Assembly (NCBI GenBank): GCA_003640385.1
Contig: RCAB01000018.1
Coordinates: 186,001 to 250,000 of the forward strand
Direction: 5' to 3'
Origin: Setaria digitata
Taxonomy: Eukaryota; Nematoda; Chromadorea; Rhabditida; Setariidae
Length of the DNA stretch: 64,000 nt
Positions 1 through 12,800 of this stretch are shown piece after piece. A program made the position numbers and the translations under genes. Positions within the stretch are counted from its first letter, which is position 1. Each line of letters begins with the position of its first letter. Under the pieces are notes generated by a model that saw only the letters and a program-made list of their open reading frames with translations, was not told the origin of the DNA and searched no databases.

Positions 1-589
1 TGAAGCAAATGTTGTGACCCAAATTCCACTGGAAAAAAAAAGCAAAAAAGCTATCTCGTTTCTGTCGAAGTAGAAAGCTCTAAACCACGTAATGAAATAC
101 TTCAGCTTTATCTCGAAACTTTGGAATCCCAACTGTTTGGTGACGAAAAAATTTTGCTCAAAATAATTAAAAAGAAAAACTGTAATATCTCTCCCATCTA
201 ATGTCTAACAGTTTTTGTATGTGTTTTTTAGCGAAGTTCCGCTCTCAATTCGTAGCGATGGTGCAGTGTTTATGTTTACAAGTTACCAAATAAAAATTAG
301 TTGAATTGAATTAGTTCACTTGGTAATTAATAGCTGCCTTAATTACCTTAAAGATTCCATTTCTTGCAACTCTTACTGTTAAGATGAATGAGTTTCGCTT
401 CCCCCTAAAGCAATAACAAAAATAGAGAATGCTTGCAACATGCTGTTTTTCTTTCATCCAGAAAATGGACTTTTAGGCAGTACATCTTATGTGCCCCATC
501 GAAAGTTATTCTGAAAGAAATGTAGATGAGCTTACTGATTCACACAAGAAGTCCGAAAAAAACAAAGTAGCAAAATATTAGAAGCAACT
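1..589. other. AT-rich non-coding stretch at left edge
   Basis: No reading frame of family-like composition is visible on either strand. I looked here on the minus strand for the missing ATPase domain of vps-4 (Walker A GPPGTGKS) and did not find it. The last 100 bases or so would hold the promoter and 5' leader of the GPCR gene that starts at 590. Confidence 0.5.
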
Positions 590-2135
590 ATGGCAATGCT
601 TCCACCGATGATATCCAATCATTCTGAGATATTAATTACTGCGATAGAAATGACTGCTGAGCCGGCACCTTTGCTCGCTATTACATTTGCCTGCATTAGT
701 TTGTTGGCCCTATTAGCCAACTGTACATTACTCATTTACATCATTTACAACAGACTATACCGTAATTTCATTTCATCACACTTCATTGCCCATTTATGCA
801 TAACAAATGCAGCGGCTCTATGTCTCCTACTACCAATGTTCATTTACAATGTGTGGACGGGAGTCAACATTTGGGCCTACAGCAACGTGATGTGCCGAGT
901 ACAGGTAATTACTTCACTGGTCGTACCAACTAACTAGCTCATTATTTCGTTGCGTAAACATGTGCAGCCACGCTTATCTTTTTCACCCCGTGGCATATAT
1001 TTGATTCAGCTTTATTAGCACACCAATAACTTATGTCTATTTCAACACACAACCACACTCAGCCAACCTTTCCAATAGATGTGAAGCCAAATAGTTTGAT
1101 TTCAGGCTCTATTGACATGTGCAGCATGGACCGTGATACATTTCATGGCACTCTGCATAGCTGGTGTACATTTATTGACATTTGCACGAATACATTACGA
1201 ACAACTTTTTGGTTTACCACCCAATATGCTGTGCGTCCTTTCCTGGCTGCTGGCATTTGGTCTAGCATTACCAACGATTACGAACGGACATATCATTATC
1301 TACGACCCCTCATTTAGACACTGCGTATGGGGCGACAGGTTTCCCTTTCTATTATCTAGATCGGTCAACAGTAAGGAGCTTCTGGTTTATCACTGAGCAA
1401 GTAAAACTGAAACATGCAAAAACACTAAAACAGAAGTTCTTTTCTTTTTTACAAAAATTCTGGACATACAATCCGGAATGACTTAAATAGAAAATGTTTC
1501 AGCGACAGTGGGCTTAAATTCTTAACATATCTTTTGATTTTGGGAGTATTTATACCTGCATCACTAGCTTCCTATGCTTACATCCGTGTCCTGGGCATAC
1601 TGTATCACAGTCCGATCGTATTTCAAAGCATCGGCTTGTACAAAAGTCGTTTTTTAGTTTATTCATTCCTGTTGAGGTTTGTTAAATTTTTTATATATTA
1701 TTAGACAGAAATTTTGATTTTCTCAATAATTACTTTGAGATTTGCTAGTTTTTAACCACAACCACATAAAACGACATTTAACAACTCTTTGTAGTGTATT
1801 TACAACTAGTCTTTGAGACAATAGTACATAAATATGAGAGATTTTAAATTGAATTTCGATCAAAGAAGCTCGAAATGCTAAACTGAAGAAAAAGACTTTT
1901 CATTTCTTACAGTCCATTCTATCAGCTACCATTCTACGCGATAACGATTGTGAAAGATTGGAGGAAACCGGACTCAACAGTACCTGTTGTAATGTTGTTC
2001 CTAGCATTTATGCAGTGCTTCGTATCGCCGGCCCTTTATGGAGCATCTCTATTTCTCATGAAAGAAGAGGATATGGCGTTAACAGCTCGAGCTCACAAAG
2101 CGCCTAATGCTCATCCTCTTACTCAACATTTATGA
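590..2135 (+). CDS. Divergent rhodopsin-type seven-transmembrane receptor, 4 exons, 314 aa
   Basis: Predicted plasma-membrane G protein-coupled receptor; ligand unknown. Exons 590-904, 1106-1338, 1503-1676 and 1913-2135 join in phase with GT/AG borders and end at a TGA. TM1 is about residues 28-53 with N44, TM2 64-86, TM3 106-131, TM4 146-164 with the usual W152; TM5, TM6 and TM7 follow. C102 before TM3 and C178 in the second extracellular loop could form the class A disulfide. The DRY position after TM3 reads A132-R133-I134 and the NPxxY of TM7 reads SPALY, so two activation motifs are altered. N10 is a possible glycosylation site. AATAAA lies at 2184. It sits on the strand opposite vps-4, probably inside one of its introns. 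Family is supported by topology and key residues; subfamily is not recognised. Confidence 0.8.
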
Positions 2136-2803
2136 TTTTGCCGACATATTTAATGCTGTTGTATCCAGCATATACGTAGTTTGAATAAATATTCAAAAAA
2201 TGTTAAATAAACAACTGGCAACTATCAAGCAACAATTACCAGTAATAGCTATACTTTGAAAATATTAGTAATTTCTTCTTTAAAACAAGGAAAAGGGATG
2301 GATGATCACAAGATTTCTTTCAAACTCAATGAGTCAAAAGATCATGTGAAATGTGAAAAAAAATCTCATGAAATTGTTATAATTCCGTCTGTTCACTCCG
2401 ACAAATATTTGACAGTGTATTAATGAATTAATGAAAGATAATTTCGAGGTTTACGTTTTCAAAAGAATCATTCGTTAATTTATCCGCGAATACATTAGGA
2501 TTTTCCCCAATATAATCCTTAGGAAATAAAAAGAAGGTAAAAAGAGCAGTTAAACTCATCACCGGAAAAGCAGAAATTAAAAATGAGTAATAGAAAACAC
2601 AGTATTTCTATTAAAGAATCGAAATAAACAGGGAATGTCTGTTAAGTTTATAACTTAAAGTGGTACGAACGTTGTACCAAGCGTCACTTGGAATAAGCAA
2701 AAAATGATGCTTTCAACACATCACTCCTCCCTGTATTTCAAATCTTAATTCTTTTTGTGCTTAAAATTTAACAGAATCTTTTGAGTCCATCAAATGCACA
2801 AAC
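2136..2803. other. GPCR 3' flank / vps-4 intron
   Basis: Holds the AATAAA at 2184-2189 that probably ends the GPCR transcript. The rest is AT-rich with no coding signal on either strand. It should lie within the vps-4 intron that starts at the donor just below 2804. Confidence 0.45.
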
Positions 2804-4234
2804 CTGTAAATAATTGAGGAAATTTGATTGGTAATATAACAGCTTCTTTCAATGCCTCCTTAGCTCCTTCAAGGCCAGCAATATCATCCCAGCTTACATT
2901 TGGTTTCTCCATGACAATAGCACCTGATAATCTTTCTTGTAGTTTTTTGTTTTCGGTATCTTTTTCAGAATCAGAATCTGAACCTTTCGCACCCGAACCG
3001 TCATCTTTTATTGCTTTTTTTCGGTCACCAGCAGACTAAAAAAAACATAAAAATTTTATAAAATTGTAACAAAATGTTCAATATAAGTCTTTGGAGATTA
3101 GGAATGGAGAGATTTGATGAGAGAGATTGAGATATATATCTTAAATACTTCAAAGAGGTTGAGGAAATATACTTCCTCATAACGCATGAATTTAAAAAAA
3201 AAAAGAAAGAAAAATAGACCAAATTTCTAGTCCCATAGATGTGCGATAAAATCCAGAAAGGTATCAAGAGTTCTTTAACGTTCTACAATATCTGGATAAA
3301 GCTAATGTCACTTTACTAACACGCGAATGATTCGGAAATTTTGTTGGAAACATTCTTCCACTATTTCAAGAATAAGAATATGGCAGAACCTCTCAAAAAT
3401 CAAAATACCTTGTTTCCCTTCCAAGATACTTGTAAAGTTTACATTTTACGCATTTCCTGCACGATTTGCTGAAATATTTCATAAAACCGCTATCACTCAA
3501 TTTCTCACAAGTTTTTCTGCTATGAATAGATAGAGATATCCCGAATATAAGCAAACATCCCATTCAAACCACATCATCGAATCCTACAGGATTTTCAGCA
3601 GTCAATTCGGTAGAGCTTGAAGGTTGAATTTAAGTGTTTAAACTGCATTTTTTTTTCAAGCTTCATTTTATAAGAACCATGAAAATTATACATTATTACC
3701 TTCAGATATTCTTTCACCTTCTCAGCCCGATCCAAGTAGGAAGCACAACGTTGACGAATTGTATCCTTTTGTTTTTCACTCTGGGCTTCATCTGAATGGA
3801 TGTATTATATTTAATTCATAGGGAGATATTTTAAAGCCATGGCTCAACAAATAGGAGAAAATCAAAATATAGCGTCAGAGATACAATAGCACTTATGTGA
3901 AGAGTTTACTTCTCAATGAACCAACAGTACTAACACTTAATCGCGTGTAGAAAATAATCGATTCCATGTTTATATAATCGTAACGCTTCCGGATAGTTTT
4001 TTTTTTTATCTTCCTCTGTTGCCTTTGTTACCAATTCAATCGCTTTCTGCAGTGCATTTAAAGGTGGCAGATTATTCCCTCTCAGTATATAGCAGATAAC
4101 GTGTAACTTAAATAACAAATAATTGTAGTTTAAGACTACTTGAAGAACTAAAATCTCTATTTTGTCCTTTATTTCATTTTATTCAATGCAAAAAGAATCA
4201 TATTTACCTGAAGCGTAGACCCATTACTGGACAT
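2804..4234 (-). CDS. vps-4: VPS4 AAA-ATPase, N-terminal part only (MIT domain and start of ATPase domain)
   Basis: VPS4 disassembles ESCRT-III at endosomes, the cytokinetic bridge and the nuclear envelope. Four exons on the minus strand: 4208-4234 (start, MSSNGSTLQ), 3935-4046, 3700-3791 and 2804-3035. They encode the MIT helical bundle ([20 protein letters not shown], then HAIKYEAQSEK and [12 protein letters not shown]), an acidic linker, and the start of the ATPase region ([20 protein letters not shown], then FPQLFTG). The last exon ends in phase 1 before GTTTGT. The Walker A/B exons, about 300 residues, are not seen between 1 and 2803, so the gene either continues left of the window across a long intron that contains the GPCR gene, or the assembly is broken here. 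The MIT and early ATPase sequence is very characteristic. Confidence 0.88.
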
Positions 4235-6857
4235 TCTGTAAACAAAATAAGTTAGTAATTATGAGGAACAAATTTTATATCGCAGAAAAAATAGGCAAAA
4301 ATTCAGTGCAAGAAAGGGACATTAACGAAAAAGTAAAGAACTGAATTACTAGTGCACAGTGAAGGAGTTTTTCTTGCTAAACTCCCCTGAATAGCAGTTG
4401 ACTATCCCACAGTATCTGCATAGCAAAAGATCTTTTCGCTCTGAATTTATTGCTCAGGGAGCCTTTGTGTCCCTATCCCAAAGAATTTTCCAAATCCAAT
4501 CGAACATGTAAAAGGCAAGTAAAATACATCTTTCACCACTATGCAAGGAGATCGACTGCCTTTAAGTCGGATAGTGCGCATATTAGATGGACTTCTTCCG
4601 TAAAGTAGAAGTACACAGTGAAATGTGGACTATCACCTAGAAAGGGAGGAAGGGCGGTAAGGGTGTCGTCGAGAATACTACGAATTAGGTGGAAAAGGTA
4701 AAGGTAAAGGTTCCGAAGTGTTATATCACTGTAATTATCCTTCACTGTCACGCGCTTACCTTTCCCTTACCCCAAGACCTCACTACAGTAATTCAAAGTT
4801 AGAAACGACAGAAAACGCAATAAGAAAAGAATAAGGAGACCCAACACCAAGATCGACGTTCCAAAGTGTCGGGAAATTTTTGAGACAAACCGAGTCCGCA
4901 TGGTTTCCTTTGTGTCAACAGAATTTGCTCTAAATGAAAATAACTGTTCCCTCAACTTCACTGTAAGATGAAATATCTGTGGGTGGAATGTTGTGGACAT
5001 GGTAGTAGTGGAAGGAAGGAAAAGGAATGGCGTGGTCGAGCGTACAGTGGATAGGTATTTAGTGATCGATATTGATTGGTCGATTTTACAGTGATCAATC
5101 AAGTTTGCATCTTATGCTTTATCTCCCTTTCGCACCGTTCTTTTTCGATGTGACCGAAGGAAGAAAGTTTTGGGTGTACGTTCGCTCCATCCGTCATGCA
5201 CTTACTTGTTTATTCTTTGTTACTGCATATCTTGTCATTTCCCGTGTGTTCTAATGTGTATCAATAAACCTCAGGAAGTCGAGGACCAGTCAGTACTCTT
5301 AGATCACTTATTCTTTACAATTCGTTGCACCGTGCTTTACCACATGCGCCTGCACTTCATCAAACTGTTTAAGTGTATGTTGTCAGGACAAACTGTGTTT
5401 GATAAATGTTACAATACTTGTTCTACATTTCCTTCATACATCAGGCTCTTATCATCCTGATCATTACCGGATTGGCACTGTCCTATCAGATTAGAGCACT
5501 TGTCATTTTCTCGTCCTTTATACTAAATCTAAATGAACTTTTAATGACACTATGACTTGGAAGATCGATAGCCTGAAACTTGTTCCTGCCACTAAAATGC
5601 CTGTACTCGAAATGGTCCCGAAATTCCTGAAGCCTGCTGCACTTTGGACACTAGTGTGTGTTGGTTCCAGCAATTCTGAATGCAGCGAATAGCTTGAAAT
5701 TCTATGAAAGCACCTTGCCAACTTCACACTCACTTGCAGTTATTTCCAGCGTACAGACTGGATGGCATTTCTGATATTGTATTGTGACGGCAGCGCAGCG
5801 CCTGTTCAGCTTACTGCCTAAGTAGCCGCAACTTCTGGTAGAATGTTTTGAGACGGGGATTACTGGACATCATCATCCATCACAATCACTCTGAGGAGCA
5901 CTGCAGCCGAATAGGGCCACGAGGGAAGCAAGCTGCATTTCTTCCCTTTTTCCTCTCACTTCCGAACGTCAATGTTCCCGGCTCGTAACACACAAAACTT
6001 CGTGGACGTTGGGAGAGAAGATGCAGTTCCCTTCACAGAAGTCAGGTCGAGAGCGAACTTACCGAGTAAAAGACACGTCACGGACGTGTTCGTCATTCGA
6101 CAACCGTAACCGTACTCGCCTGGCATCAGTTCAACACTACAAAGCGACCCCTCAACAACATTCCGATCATCTGCTCAACTGCAATAAAGTATGGCATGAC
6201 AACGACGCCGCTGCGGTAGCGGAACGGCAGTATTGTGTAGTATGTGGGGTGAGAGAGTGCATGTTGAGAGGGAGGAAGAGATAGAAATGGTAGAGGTAGT
6301 GCTGATAATGTGAGAGTGAATGAGAGAGGTGACTATGGGCCGGTGACAGAGTACAAGAGTAGAGGGCGGAGCGTGTCTCTTTCCTAACTTTGTTCAGTTT
6401 GCAGCAGCCAGTTGCTTGGAGTCCTTCCACTCCTTCTCGTCAGTGCTCACTCTCTCTGTCTGGCCGTCTCTGTGTGTAGCTTACCGCCTTGGGCTGCGGC
6501 AGGTTGTTCTCGATCTTCCAGGGCAGCAGCAAGTAGTACAACTGCTGGTCCCTTTGGCCTGTTTCCTTACGCGGTACCGTAGGGTCCTGGCTTTGCGGCT
6601 CGGCTCCTCGGATTGCCGCACTGAGAGACTCTCAAATTCACTCCCGTTACCAGCAGAGAAAATCTCCGTCCAAGTTGGGAATCCCGTGAGAGACGACTTT
6701 CACCATTCCTTCCCATCCTCACCGTACGTATTATTGCTCTTCACCGCTGCAGGAATGATGCTTGATCTTTGAAGGAAACGGCGCAATTGCATCCTTGGCG
6801 ACACTGTCGGGATTTGCAACATTGACGCGTCACTGAGGACGCAACGCGATGCGACTG
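4235..6857. promoter_or_regulatory. Shared upstream region of vps-4 (-) and gsa-1 (+)
   Basis: The two genes are divergent with 2.6 kb between start codons. The right half (about 5750-6857) is visibly richer in G, C and CpG than the surrounding DNA and probably holds the gsa-1 promoter and 5' leader. Open frames here (for example 4767-5102 minus, 6009-6284 plus, 6416-6772 plus) have no family-like composition, and several ATGs would act as upstream ORFs if transcribed. Confidence 0.45.
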
Positions 6858-9800
6858 ATGGGGTGCATGGTAGGACACTCCTCAGCAGTCGGCGATGAAG
6901 AACGCGAGCAACGGAAGGTTTGTATTCACGAATTATACACATAATAATTATGTTTGCTATATCTGTACAGCTATGCCTGTACTTGTGCTCTTAAGTGCTG
7001 TGATCTCTTTATGGGTATGGCTTTATTCCAAATTGACATCTTTCAGCAGTGTGTCTTTTCCATTCATTAGCAATTTATGGACTTCCTTTAGCTTCTAGGC
7101 AAACTGTGCAACAAGTCCTTGCTATGAAATTGGCTCTTTTTCCTAAAACACCGACTTTTCTTAACACCGCTGAAGCGATCCGTACTATACCGAACGTGAG
7201 GGGACCCTTTTTCTTCATTAACTCCTATCCGTATCCGCTGTGCGCCATCTGAAACCAATTTTGAGTGACCTTTCGGTCTGAATGAATAGTACTTAATGCC
7301 ATTGGGAATGCATTATAGTATAATAATCTAATGGAAAGATAATGTCTGCTCAAAGTTTTGTCTCCTGCATGATAACGAAATATTCAAAAATTGAACTTTT
7401 TACGTACAGACTAGTCTTTTCCTGGTTTGTAAAAAATGTACTAAAACTTTGGTAAATATCTTTACAAATACTTTGTAGTAATTCACTTCTTTGGTGAACT
7501 TTATCTCGCATTTAGTACTCATTCAGTAGTGACTTTAAGAAGGGCAATTCTTTACAGTGGACTTCGCATGTGAATATTAGATGAATGCTTCAAAATTACT
7601 GGTAATAAGGACAATTGTATGTTTTGATTGCAATATTGGGTGTATTAGGAATCGCTAACAGTTTCGCACCTTTTGGTCTTGAAAGTGATCACTGGAATGA
7701 ATTTGTGTTTTTTCAGAAATTGAATCTTGAAAGAAAGTAGATCCGTTTTCATGAAATTTTTGAAGTATTTTCATCCCATAAAATGGTATTGTAGAAAACC
7801 TAATGATCATCCTGTTATAATACACTAGTCAGAGTAAACTACATTTTGTATTTTAATGTACTTAGTATGGGTTCCGCTGTGCTGAATTTTTCATGTTATC
7901 GCTGTAATCAGGAAGTAAATGGAGTAACTTTTTCCGACAGTTTTATTGTTTTATTTACAAGGAGTGGAATGTGTGCCATGAAAAGGAAGTAAAAAAAATT
8001 TCAAAAGCAATTTTTACTCGGATCTCAGAGGCACACTGATCTAGTTCGAATTTATCGCATTTGTCTCTGATTTAGTAAGTGAGCTTACGGAGAGGTGAAA
8101 ACAGCATCAGTAGTGATTCACAGTAGTTGAAGCTGTAGATACATTAATCATTTTTTTTCTTGCTTGTAGAGGTACAACATTTGAAGATGGCATTTTAGAA
8201 CTAAAATTTGAGAAAAATGGATTTTCCTTTCTAACTCTGTTTATATTCCTAAGTGATTCCTTTTGTTTTGTTTTGTTTTATTCTTTCGATTTTTAAGAGG
8301 TTTCCGCGAGAAATTTTGAGACTTCATTTTTTTTTTAAGGAAATTTTTAACTGTCTTATTCTTCATTTGTGTTGCTGCTATTTTGTTGGAATAGCAATGT
8401 GACAAAAAGTGTACAGTTCTGAAATCTAGTAAATCATCTCTTCTTATTACAAATCTTAATTAGAGGTAATTTCCATTAAGAGATTAAAAATGTAATTGAA
8501 TAACCAGCTTGGTGCAAATTTTTTATTTGAATTACTTAATTATATTAATCTCTGCTGCTACTAGATTAGCATGTAGAAGTCGAGATAAATATTTCCTTTA
8601 TTTCGGTAGGTTTATCGTCATATCAAATAATGGGGCGGTATTGAGTGTACTATATTTCAGTCGATCAGCTGATGAGCCTACTGGCGTTAGATTCACTAAA
8701 ATTATTTCAATTGAAAGAGTTTTGACGTCGGAGATCGAAATCATTTTTATCAGACGGTTGCTTAGTTGTCGATGGTTAAGCTAAATATGTAAAAGTGAAT
8801 AGAACAATCTTGCTCTCTTGCACTACTCTGGAGAGAAAAGCCGGTAAAATGAATTGCAGTAAGAGATTGTTCGTTTCATAAAGAATGGAGATGAATATGT
8901 TAAGTGATTCTGTTTTCTGTTACTAAAATTAGTTAATAGCTAACACACCTTGATTAATTCGTTGTATACTCTCAATTCATTCTCTTTATTCTGTATCCTT
9001 TCCTTTTCATTCTCCTCTCATTTATCGTTCATATTTTGAACCTTTTCCTACTTTATCTTAAGGAAAAGTGTTTTCCTCTTTTAGAGCTTAACTGCTCTTT
9101 AAAACGTCTTTAGATGAAAGAACAGTAAAACAAATCTTGTTGTAATGATGATTCACTCATTGATAAGTTAGATGGAGTGAAGTTTTTGCAGAATTTTGTG
9201 CGACGTTCCTCTTCGCTTCATTTTCCTCCCATATATTCAGTAATATGATCACGTAACATCTGCCACTCTTACGCATCAGAGAAATTCAATTTCATTTTCA
9301 TTACCAGCTTATTTGGAAAGCACAGATGTTGGTGTTAGACTTCAGTTGTACAACAGTGAAGTCTAGAATTCGATATGGAAAGGTTTGAGTGTGGAGATTT
9401 TTCTATGTAGGACTTGTTATTCATATATTATTTTCAGCAGTTTTGGTAGTAGATTTGGAATCTTCCTGTTTGAAGGGCCAGTATATAATCTAGATTTAAT
9501 TGCAATCGTCTTTTTTTTTTGCAAAGAAATAATTATTCAAGGTAATGTTTAATGCTTCTGATTTTGCAGGTAGTGTGATCCGAGCATATGAGGTCTTATA
9601 GAACAAACTTTTTACGATGAAATTTCTTTTAAAACGGTGAACTGTCAAGTTATTGATTATTTCCGTATGTTAAAAAAAAAAAAAATTGTTTTCTATCACT
9701 CGTAGATCTGTTAACAGATTTCTTTCATTTTTTCCTATCTATATATTAAAGTTTTTACAGGTTGGTCAATATTTTTGTTTAATAATAATTATCGAAAATT

Positions 9801-12800
9801 TGTTGTTCCAGAGTAGAGAAGTACTTATTTTCCTTAATGTATCGCGTTACAAATTTGATATATATTTTCTTTTGATTAATAGATTTAAGCCTTTTTTAAA
9901 TCAGCATGGAAATACATTTGAGGATTTGTTTTGATGCCATTTCTTTATATGGGTTGATAGTACATCAGCTGAAGGACATGTTCATTGAATAGGTTATGGA
10001 CTACAGGAGTTTCTTTTCTTTAGTTCAGCAGACTGGTGTTTCAACTTCTCCCCGCACGCAGGTGAGAGTGTATGTGTCGTTGGAAGTGTAGTGCTTGTTT
10101 TATGTCCACATTCATCGCAAAAACTTGACATAGTCGACCGGCATTGCAAGAATAAGTAAAATTGTTCACTTTCCAGGATGACAATACAAGGTTTGGCCAA
10201 GCTAACTGTCCAGTCTTCCTTCTATTGATTCATTTTTCCAGTCTTTTGGTGTTCATCATTCTCTAAAATCTCTTGCTGAATGGACTAAAGAATTTCGGTC
10301 TTCTGCCCCGCTGAGTGTCTGGTAGATTTCTAGCAGTCGGTCGTTCACAGCTTTGAGATAAGTCTTGAACAGAGCCAGCTAGAAAAGAGGGGTGGAATTT
10401 AATCGAACAGAATAAGAGAAATGAGAAAGCAAAGGGTGGAACAGGAAGAACAGGGTGAGCTATTTTTAACATGAAAATTGCTTCTTCTTGCAGACATTCC
10501 GTTGCTATTTTTAGTGAGTAAACTAACAGCTGAACACACAACACGCATACATACACACACACAGACAAACACATCATTCTAAAGTCTTTTTGATAATTGA
10601 AAAAGGTGTGCAGGAAAGCCAGCATTTCTCATGCGAACTGAGGGAGGGTATTTTCTTTGATTTTCAGAGATATTCGGTTCGCTTATTACGACCTCTCATA
10701 GACCTAGTGTATGTGCCACCCGTTATGCACCTTTAAGTGGTTTGTTTTTCCCCAGAACATGTGCTTCTTCCCCTGAAGGGAAGAAAATAGAAAAGGGTTA
10801 AAATTCACCTATTTGTTGAAATTCATAGATGCCGACCCGTGGTTTGAACCACTGAACATTTTTCATTTCTTACAATAACATGATCGAAGACACCATCCTT
10901 TCTCTTCAGCTACTGGAAGTCTTTAGAGTTGATGAAATGGAACGTCAGAGATAATAAATTTAGAAAAAACAAGTATTATGATTTTGACAAAAAAAAAATT
11001 AAACAAGATAATATTTTGTGACGATGAAGTTTCATATTCGAGCTGTAAATATTGTGTAAATTATGAAGCTGATAACAAGTTCTTAAACGAGCGTAGAGAT
11101 TATCTTGAAGTGTAATAATATGATACGGTTTAGCATGGGATGTCAGTGGTTAAACTGTAGTGAAAGATTTTTTAAGAGAAATTCAAATGGAGCCGTTTTA
11201 TTCTTCAAATATAAACGCGCTTCAGTTGCTCATCACGCCTTTCCCTTAGTGAGCTGCCATTGTTTGTGGAAAGAGTATCATCAAACGTCGTTATTATCTT
11301 CGTTATATGCATCTCTTTTGACTCCATACTATTTTCGGGCTTTGCAAAAAACTATTTTTAAAACCAGTTATGTTGATTATATGCACAGCACTTGCACGTC
11401 CTGAAACTGATCTTGTTTGTAAGCCATTCGTTAATGTAAGCACTGAAATCAGAACAAAATTAAATTCGCTTCTTTAATTGTTTTCCTCTTACTTTTCATT
11501 TTTTATTTTTAGCTGACAGAGAGTTCTGTGCCGTAGTAATATTTTTTGTTCATTTTATCCCTAAACTTTTAAAAGATGTTCGAGTGCATAAGAAAAGATT
11601 AATTCAGTAGATTTCTTTTTATTCTGATGCTGAAAAAAAGTGAATTCTGCTGTCAGCATAGCAACGCTAGAACAACGTGTCAGTACTGGCGTCTTCAAAT
11701 TGCAGATGTACTTGGCTGACCCCAACGTGTAAGGCATGATTCTTCTAGGGAAATGTGAGACGAGCAAAGATGGTGCTGGATGAATTCTATTTTGGGGTGA
11801 ATTCTATTCGCACCTGTTTATTGGGAAAATTCGAATTTTTGCAGAAGGATTGGTGACGTTTTTTTTTATTAACTGTAATAATATTCTGTATGGACATCTT
11901 GCATTAAACTGCGAACTATCTCCAAGCAGAATTGGCAGCTTAGGAAGAGATAGTCTGTATTTTGATAGTAATCGTTATTATTTGGTATCCATACTGATTC
12001 AGATTTATAATTACTTAACATAAATGTACTGAAATTAACCGTGCTACAACTGCTTTCCGATAAATTTGTACACTTTACTGTATGTTTATGTTTGCGGCTC
12101 TTATTTATTAGAGATATAGTTTTTAAGATTATTTCCATATTACGATTTATGAGGGTATTCTGTATTCAAGAATGAAAGTTGATGTTCTAAATGGGAAGTC
12201 GGGTATAGTATGGTGGTTCATTAGCAAGTAGTTTATAGGAATAAATCTAAGGTATCAGATGAATTTTCCTCCATAATTTAGTGTTAATTCTGTTTAAGCA
12301 GTCATAGAAAGCCTTTTTTTTTTTATCAACTTGCATGTTCATGTCTTTTTTTTATCTTTGTTGCTAATGGCATCAATGTAGCTGATATTTATTTTAATTA
12401 AAAATAATCCTTTTACAGCAGTGGACGATCTGTTATACAGTGATCTGAATTTTTAGGACTTGCAACTTTCAGACATTCTCATTATTGAATGTTTAGATTT
12501 GAAAAATGTATCTATTATCTTGAACTGTTAAATTTTTGGGCTCTTCATTTATTCGTTTTCAGATTAATAAGCAGATTGAGGAGCAGTTACAGAAGGATAA
12601 ACAGTTGCTTCGAGCAACTCATCGGTTGTTATTGCTCGGAGCTGGTGAATCCGGCAAAAGCACTATTGTGAAACAGATGAGGATTTTACACATAAACGGT
12701 TTTAATGAGAAAGAGAAGAAAGAAAAAATTAGCGATATTCGTAGGAATGTCCGTGATTCGATCGTGGTTAGTTTATTTTCATTTATTTAGCCGATTACTG

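Noticed and set aside
4767..5102. 111-codon minus-strand frame upstream of vps-4
   Set aside because: Low-complexity and without homology; it lies in the shared promoter region.
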